Positions 61,401-64,000 of a DNA stretch of 64,000 bases are shown here, piece after piece. This stretch comes from Verrucomicrobiota bacterium (GTDB lineage: Bacteria; Verrucomicrobiota; Verrucomicrobiia; Verrucomicrobiales; Akkermansiaceae), in the NCBI GenBank assembly GCA_017301995.1, contig JAFLEH010000034.1, forward strand, positions 21,626 to 85,625, written 5' to 3'. The notes beneath the pieces are model-generated. The model saw nothing but the letters and a program-made list of their open reading frames with translations. It did not search any database and was not told the origin of the DNA. The translations under genes and the position numbers were made by a program. Positions within the stretch are counted from its first letter, which is position 1. Each line of letters begins with the position of its first letter.

Positions 61401-61994
61401 TGCGAACCGCTTAAGCGATGCAGAAGAAAAGGACAGAGATTTTCGACTATCACCCGAATGAATCTCCGTGATTCGGCTAAGGACTGCGATCTTGGCAGCA
61501 ATGGGTAGATGCTCCGGGTCACCATCGGCAATCAACAGATCCGGCTCAATTTTCGTGATCTTAGATCTTACACGAGATCCGAACTCACTGGAATCCGAGG
61601 CTACCCAAACTGCGATTCCTCTCATGGTTGGCAACAGGAGATCCTCGCCAGAATCAGCTTTCGAGAATAGAAGGGCGGATAGTTTTCTGATCGAATCGTT
61701 GCCTGCCTTGGCGAGATTGAGGAGTCGATCTGCTGCTAGATATTCTTGAACATCTCGGCGGTGAAATCTGATCCTCCCGTAGGATGGTGGATCAAATGTC
61801 CGCAATCGAAGTAGGGCTTTGATATCAGGTGACGGCCAACTCCTTAGCAATTGCCTGGGGCATACACTAGTGCATCTTTCTCGTAATAACTGTGCATTTG
61901 GATCTATCCGCATTAACCCCGTCATAACCAGAAACTGTCGTAGATACCGTGCCAAATCAGCCACTAGGCGCATCCGTAGCCAGGTCAAATGCAC
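58479..61994 (-). CDS. C-terminal part of a split STAND NTPase, with PD-(D/E)XK-like nuclease domain
   Basis: It has 1171 residues, starting at a GTG (61994) preceded by AGGAGG (62000-62005), both supplied by an inserted element. From about residue 65 the sequence continues the N-terminal half after the insert: S-Y-G-R-I-R-F-H-R-R-D-V-Q-E-Y-L-A-A, the typical end of a STAND/NACHT helical region. A long, helical, Leu/Trp-rich sensor region follows. The last ~125 residues contain D-I-Q then I-E-I-K-V and Q-L-V-K-R-Y-L (PD-(D/E)XK nuclease pattern) and a C-P-K-C zinc knuckle. GC content is clearly below the chromosome average. Confidence 0.75.
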   Translation of the reverse strand: MHLTWLRMRLVADLARYLRQFLVMTGLMRIDPNAQLLRERCTSVCPRQLLRSWPSPDIKALLRLRTFDPPSYGRIRFHRRDVQEYLAADRLLNLAKAGNDSIRKLSALLFSKADSGEDLLLPTMRGIAVWVASDSSEFGSRVRSKITKIEPDLLIADGDPEHLPIAAKIAVLSRITEIHSGDSRKSLSFSSASLKRFAAPQLAQSITRIFDSGAASDSVLCLLLALVKEGRIVDCSEMAARVAMTSEYSNHCRALAVMGLVACDQNSHLRKIARNILKAPKDWPSALLAEIIDELAPTYLSIIQLKRVLEARADGDDGVAGNFAQSIQRLADKLSAGTQETAELKSELAALIVGSQLPGSAHYHPLSRWSELAPALQVLCLASEDPKVDRKCKAHFFACLTAIWFRRKDYCGTTKIEELVKQVADTGIGRNLLFQWELEYALTHFPSNLNEPLVVHRSLVRGLTQDDILWLEELIRSEVTDMRIRLSALLERVRFWNAQGRPKEDEAGLRALGGDGGVIDCYLNRYLAPKNRSPEEDEWEAIMRMQETQEEKRLEGWLEWRRAILEDPRRSFVGDVLPRNRHLMLEWLMADSGKNGSYLVWGEGKGVDAAFSEQTRGAAALGFLEYWRRAEVTTFSEQQGDRSGTPYSWIYALTGVSIESQTPGWTTRLTDDEVRQATRIAMVEINGLANFIERLVLDRPQIVKEVLGRELCNQWSMCSKVPHLPLLQNVVNGSPALRLLLLDVAISCLLDWPTPSELSEEGHGSASHHLTEMIRIIQSCWEKVSGEQQSSLRRYCETTLREDPESKFSSMWLRLMFLIDEVAAIGLMQETIEAHPAPKRKLAAVRLFASLFGRFHRPSWIGSAGDSCDPRPLARLILMAYTYIVPEEDQERPSGVSYTPNDRDDAEQARSSLVNKLIEIEGAIADQEIERLAANPVCASIAGFLRARQKMRAENRADREYTISEICQIENRFECKPRDRDSLFRVMMARLDDLQDYLDTGDSVPLLTFQRIDSEEEMQLTIAMFLKQSSNGIYEIFREVEVKDRKRTDIQFSVSGFDLQSVIEIKVGEKPAWKVGPLLDALENQLVKRYLLQRNRKAGCLLITYGGHASECPKCGVKPRKKWKDPDTGKFLDFKGLIERLRIRAKEIVDEYNGEICLEVFGLDFRGPGSR

Positions 61995-62016
61995 ACTAAC
62001 CTCCTAATCGATGCAC
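61870..62016. mobile_element. 147-bp MITE-like insertion, IS630/Tc1-mariner-type target
   Basis: The two ends share CTAGTGCATC-N14-TGTGCATTTG: left copy 61867-61900 directly, right copy 61986-62019 in inverted orientation, so the subterminal blocks form a symmetric inverted repeat. The outermost CTAG on each side contains a duplicated TA, the target preferred by IS630. The element is too short for a transposase. Removing it plus one TA (149 bp) joins the flanking reading frames. Confidence 0.75.
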
Positions 62017-63088
62017 TAGCAAGTGTCGCCGAGACCGAGGTATCTTCAGAAACATTGAGCAAAGTTCGCTTTTTGGAAAGTGCAAGTGAAAGAGACAGGC
62101 GCTCTGCGCCCTCGCGCGCACTCTGTAGCGATAACTGGGATGATTCTCCGGGGCGTCCATCGCGTTCTCGCAGGGAAGCGACCAGAAAGGACTCAAGCTG
62201 CTCTTTGTATGTCCCCAAACTTCTCTTGTCACGCCACAGGGCGAGGAGCTCCAGAAGATCCTGAGGCTGCCTAGCAAAAGCCCAACGATCGTGGCTCTCA
62301 ACCGCCTTCAGAAATTCATGAGCAATATCCGGGGCGCGTGTTCTTGCAAACTGCTCTATCTGGGCCCGTGTTAGTGTCCGGAACAGAAATACCTTCAATT
62401 CTTCTGGTTGGGCAGAAACTCCTCCGCCTAAATCTTCGGATTCAGCATTCGAGGACATCCGAGGATTGCTCCGGAGTGGAGCCAAGAAGCGCTCCTCACT
62501 CGTGGTGCTGAGCAATTCTGTTCGATCTGATACCGATACCCGTTCCTGGACTTTCGGTGCCGGCAATTGATCTAAGAAGTATCCGATATCGATCTTTCCC
62601 CAATCACTTGGACGGCATGAGACAATTAAGCGAGCGCGGTCTCGTGCCGCACCAATGGAATGACGGAGACCGTTTAGCGCCCTTCTGAAATCGCCGTCCT
62701 TAAGTTTCAGTTCGTCGACCGCGTCAAGAAAGAACCAAGCAGGCTCCCTGGAGGAGTCTCTCCATGCGGTAAACGCCAAAAGATGCTCTTCACGATCAAG
62801 CAATTGTTCAACGCTTTCATCAGCCAACATCTCAAGTTCCACAAACCAAGCGTTCTTTCCATCCTTTCGAAGTGCTAAACCTCGTTCTTTCATCTCGCGC
62901 GTTTTTCCTGCGCCGCCTTCTGCTAGAATAACAGTGCGGAACCTCTGCTCAAGGTCGCGCCATCCGGTTTGGCTTTGCTCGCCCCATAGTTCCCAGTCAT
63001 ATTTGCCATCTAAAGTGTCCGATTCGATCTCCTCTTTGCTTACTTCACGGAAGGTGCGGTTAAGTGGAACAAATTGGTCTTCGTTCAT
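61985..63088 (-). CDS. N-terminal part of a split STAND NTPase
   Basis: From the ATG at 63088 (a TTG at 63103 is the longest option) the frame has 367 residues. Walker A is E-G-G-A-G-K-T (about 57-63), Walker B is F-F-L-D-A-V-D-E (about 119-126), and S-C-R-P-S-D-W follows as the STAND sensor-like motif. The last ~12 residues (after A-T-L-A-S) come from the inserted element, ending at a TGA within it. The true partner is the gene at 58479-61994. Probably a defence-type NTPase; inactive or expressed as two pieces in this form. Confidence 0.8.
   Translation of the reverse strand: MNEDQFVPLNRTFREVSKEEIESDTLDGKYDWELWGEQSQTGWRDLEQRFRTVILAEGGAGKTREMKERGLALRKDGKNAWFVELEMLADESVEQLLDREEHLLAFTAWRDSSREPAWFFLDAVDELKLKDGDFRRALNGLRHSIGAARDRARLIVSCRPSDWGKIDIGYFLDQLPAPKVQERVSVSDRTELLSTTSEERFLAPLRSNPRMSSNAESEDLGGGVSAQPEELKVFLFRTLTRAQIEQFARTRAPDIAHEFLKAVESHDRWAFARQPQDLLELLALWRDKRSLGTYKEQLESFLVASLRERDGRPGESSQLSLQSAREGAERLSLSLALSKKRTLLNVSEDTSVSATLASASIRRLVCI
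62000..62005 (-). promoter_or_regulatory. Strong ribosome-binding site carried by the MITE end
   Basis: AGGAGG on the minus strand lies 5 bases before the GTG at 61994. It is one of the clearest Shine-Dalgarno sequences in the window and lies inside the inserted element, so it may start translation of the severed C-terminal half. Confidence 0.5.
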
Positions 63089-63221
63089 TGCTATTTGTCG
63101 CAATAGTGCTTTAAATGTGGAAGGTCGCTGCTTGGCGTTGGTCGGAATGCGGGATCGTGTTCCTTGCCGATGTTGGCCAGGGAAATCCCGAATGCAGAAT
63201 TTTGAATATCGAATGAGGCGC

Positions 63222-63818
63222 TCATGGCTTTGTCGGCATCACATCCGGATACGGTCCGGGGAAGCGTTCGCCGTTGAAGTGGATCATGTGGTCGGAGTCA
63301 TCGGCGATCCAGACTTCGGATTCCCAGGCGATGTGGGAGAGGAAGGATTGCATGGTGCGGCGGGTTTCGAAGGCGGTGACGAAGACGAGGCCCGCTTTGC
63401 AGCCGGCGAACAGGTCCTTGAGTTCCTTGCGGCGTTCTTCATCCACCGGGCCGGCGCTGGTGACGGCTTCGATGAGCAGGAGCCAGTTTCGTTTGGTGTC
63501 ATGGACGATGACATCGGGAATCTTGGCGGCGGAATCCAGGTTGACGCCGAGCGCGGCCAAGGCTTTGGCATGGAGGTGGGCACCGTTTCGCTTGGGATCG
63601 CGGATGCCGAGAACGACCGCCCCGGGAGCCCAGCGGTCGCAGAAAACCTCAACGATGGCTTTGACAAGCACTCCCCAACGACCTCCGGATGAGCTACGGG
63701 CAGCACTGCGGCGCGGCCCGAACATGGAAGCCATGAAGTCAGCCACTGGTTTCGCCGTGAGGAACTGACCGAGTTCCTCCTGGCGACTTCCGGGGTCTGC
63801 TGTGGCCGCGATTTTCAT
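63222..63818 (-). CDS. BsuBI/PstI-type restriction endonuclease C-terminal part fused to a methyltransferase N-terminal fragment
   Basis: It has 198 residues. The first ~33 (R-Q-E-E-L-G-Q-F-L-T and F-M-A-S-M-F-G) match the N terminus of PstI/BsuBI-type adenine methyltransferases; from about residue 48 the rest follows the C-terminal catalytic region of the matching restriction enzymes (K-I-P-D-V then L-L-L-I-E-A-V-T-S-A-G-P, and final H-F-N-G-E-R-F-P-G-P-Y). The methyltransferase body and endonuclease N terminus are missing, so an internal deletion fused two genes of one R-M system. Confidence 0.75.
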   Translation of the reverse strand: MKIAATADPGSRQEELGQFLTAKPVADFMASMFGPRRSAARSSSGGRWGVLVKAIVEVFCDRWAPGAVVLGIRDPKRNGAHLHAKALAALGVNLDSAAKIPDVIVHDTKRNWLLLIEAVTSAGPVDEERRKELKDLFAGCKAGLVFVTAFETRRTMQSFLSHIAWESEVWIADDSDHMIHFNGERFPGPYPDVMPTKP

Positions 63819-63878
63819 GTCGTCATGCAGGCAAGCAAGGCCTATCCGTCCTTCGCGTTGCTTACGGGCTGGACTCTA

Positions 63879-64000
63879 GTGCAACGTTCCATTAGTTCGT
63901 GTGCATTTGTTTTTGATATGATTGAGTCAACTGGACGATGCGCCGCAGTTTCTCTGGACCTTTCGTCCAGACAAACGGGCCGCACGTCTTATTGTATTCG
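63879..64000 (+). mobile_element. Left end of an element related to the MITE (continues past the window)
   Basis: CTAGTGCAAC-N14-TGTGCATTTG at 63876-63909 is a third copy of the terminus seen twice in the MITE, with the same 14-base spacing. A frame opening at TTG 63922 (or ATG 63918) stays open to the edge and may be the start of a transposase; both it and the MITE interior contain GATGCGCC and CAGTTTCT. Likely the autonomous parent. Confidence 0.55.

Noticed and set aside
61985..61994. Programmed -1 ribosomal frameshift joining the two STAND halves
   Set aside because: The overlap lacks a slippery heptamer, and the residues around it come from an inserted element. Removal of that element restores the frame without any frameshift.
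1..64000. tRNA, rRNA or riboswitch genes
   Set aside because: No cloverleaf with TTCRA arm, no rRNA signature and no recognisable riboswitch core was found by eye in the intergenic gaps; a covariance-model scan would be decisive.

Overview
The window looks like a chromosomal segment of a GC-rich member of the Verrucomicrobiota, most likely Verrucomicrobiales of the Luteolibacter/Haloferula/Akkermansiaceae kind. The evidence is a Verru_Chthon cassette protein A, a PEP-CTERM surface protein, several secreted glycoside hydrolases, a long-form HisG, a 642-residue PurF, and start codons that mostly lack a clear Shine-Dalgarno sequence. All family calls come from reading motifs by eye; no database search was run.

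Layout. 1-744 is the 3' end of a large MBG-repeat surface protein. 796-3264 is a GH127 beta-L-arabinofuranosidase. 3278-19843, all on the minus strand, is one long type IV pilus/type II secretion-like locus. In transcription order it holds an ABC ATPase and permease, a His-rich membrane-anchored protein, a PilT ATPase, two tandem pilins, PilM/N-, PilO- and PilP-like proteins, a secretin, a stand-alone MshEN-like protein, a GspE/PilB ATPase, GspF, a small membrane protein, a pseudopilin and four small envelope proteins. No prepilin peptidase is seen. 20137-23082 carries purM and purF, followed by a frameshifted small zinc-ribbon gene. 23406-30704 carries a PEP-CTERM protein with a possible internal thioester, a GH51 arabinofuranosidase and Verru_Chthon A. 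30833-40701 is housekeeping: hisG, a bS22-like small basic protein, argD, argF, an unknown conserved gene, polA, gltX and aroE. 40711-46375 holds two paralogous membrane proteins, tag, a GH29 fucosidase and two small unknown genes. 46376-58412 holds lnt, a sodium:solute symporter, meaB, a YceB-like protein, cardiolipin synthase, a nucleotidyltransferase pair, and an SPFH/zinc-ribbon pair.

58479-64000 is accessory DNA of visibly lower GC and looks like a decaying defence island. A STAND/NACHT-like NTPase with a C-terminal PD-(D/E)XK-type nuclease domain is split by a 147-bp MITE-like insertion at a CTAG target. Removing the insert plus one TA restores one reading frame of about 1486 residues. 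Next to it is a fused remnant of a BsuBI/PstI restriction-modification system. The same 34-bp terminus as in the MITE reappears at the right edge of the window, as if a full-length parent element begins there.

The three secreted glycosidases (GH127, GH51, GH29) and the symporter suggest use of arabinose- and fucose-containing polysaccharides. The pilus locus, the PEP-CTERM protein and the MBG protein make up the surface machinery.
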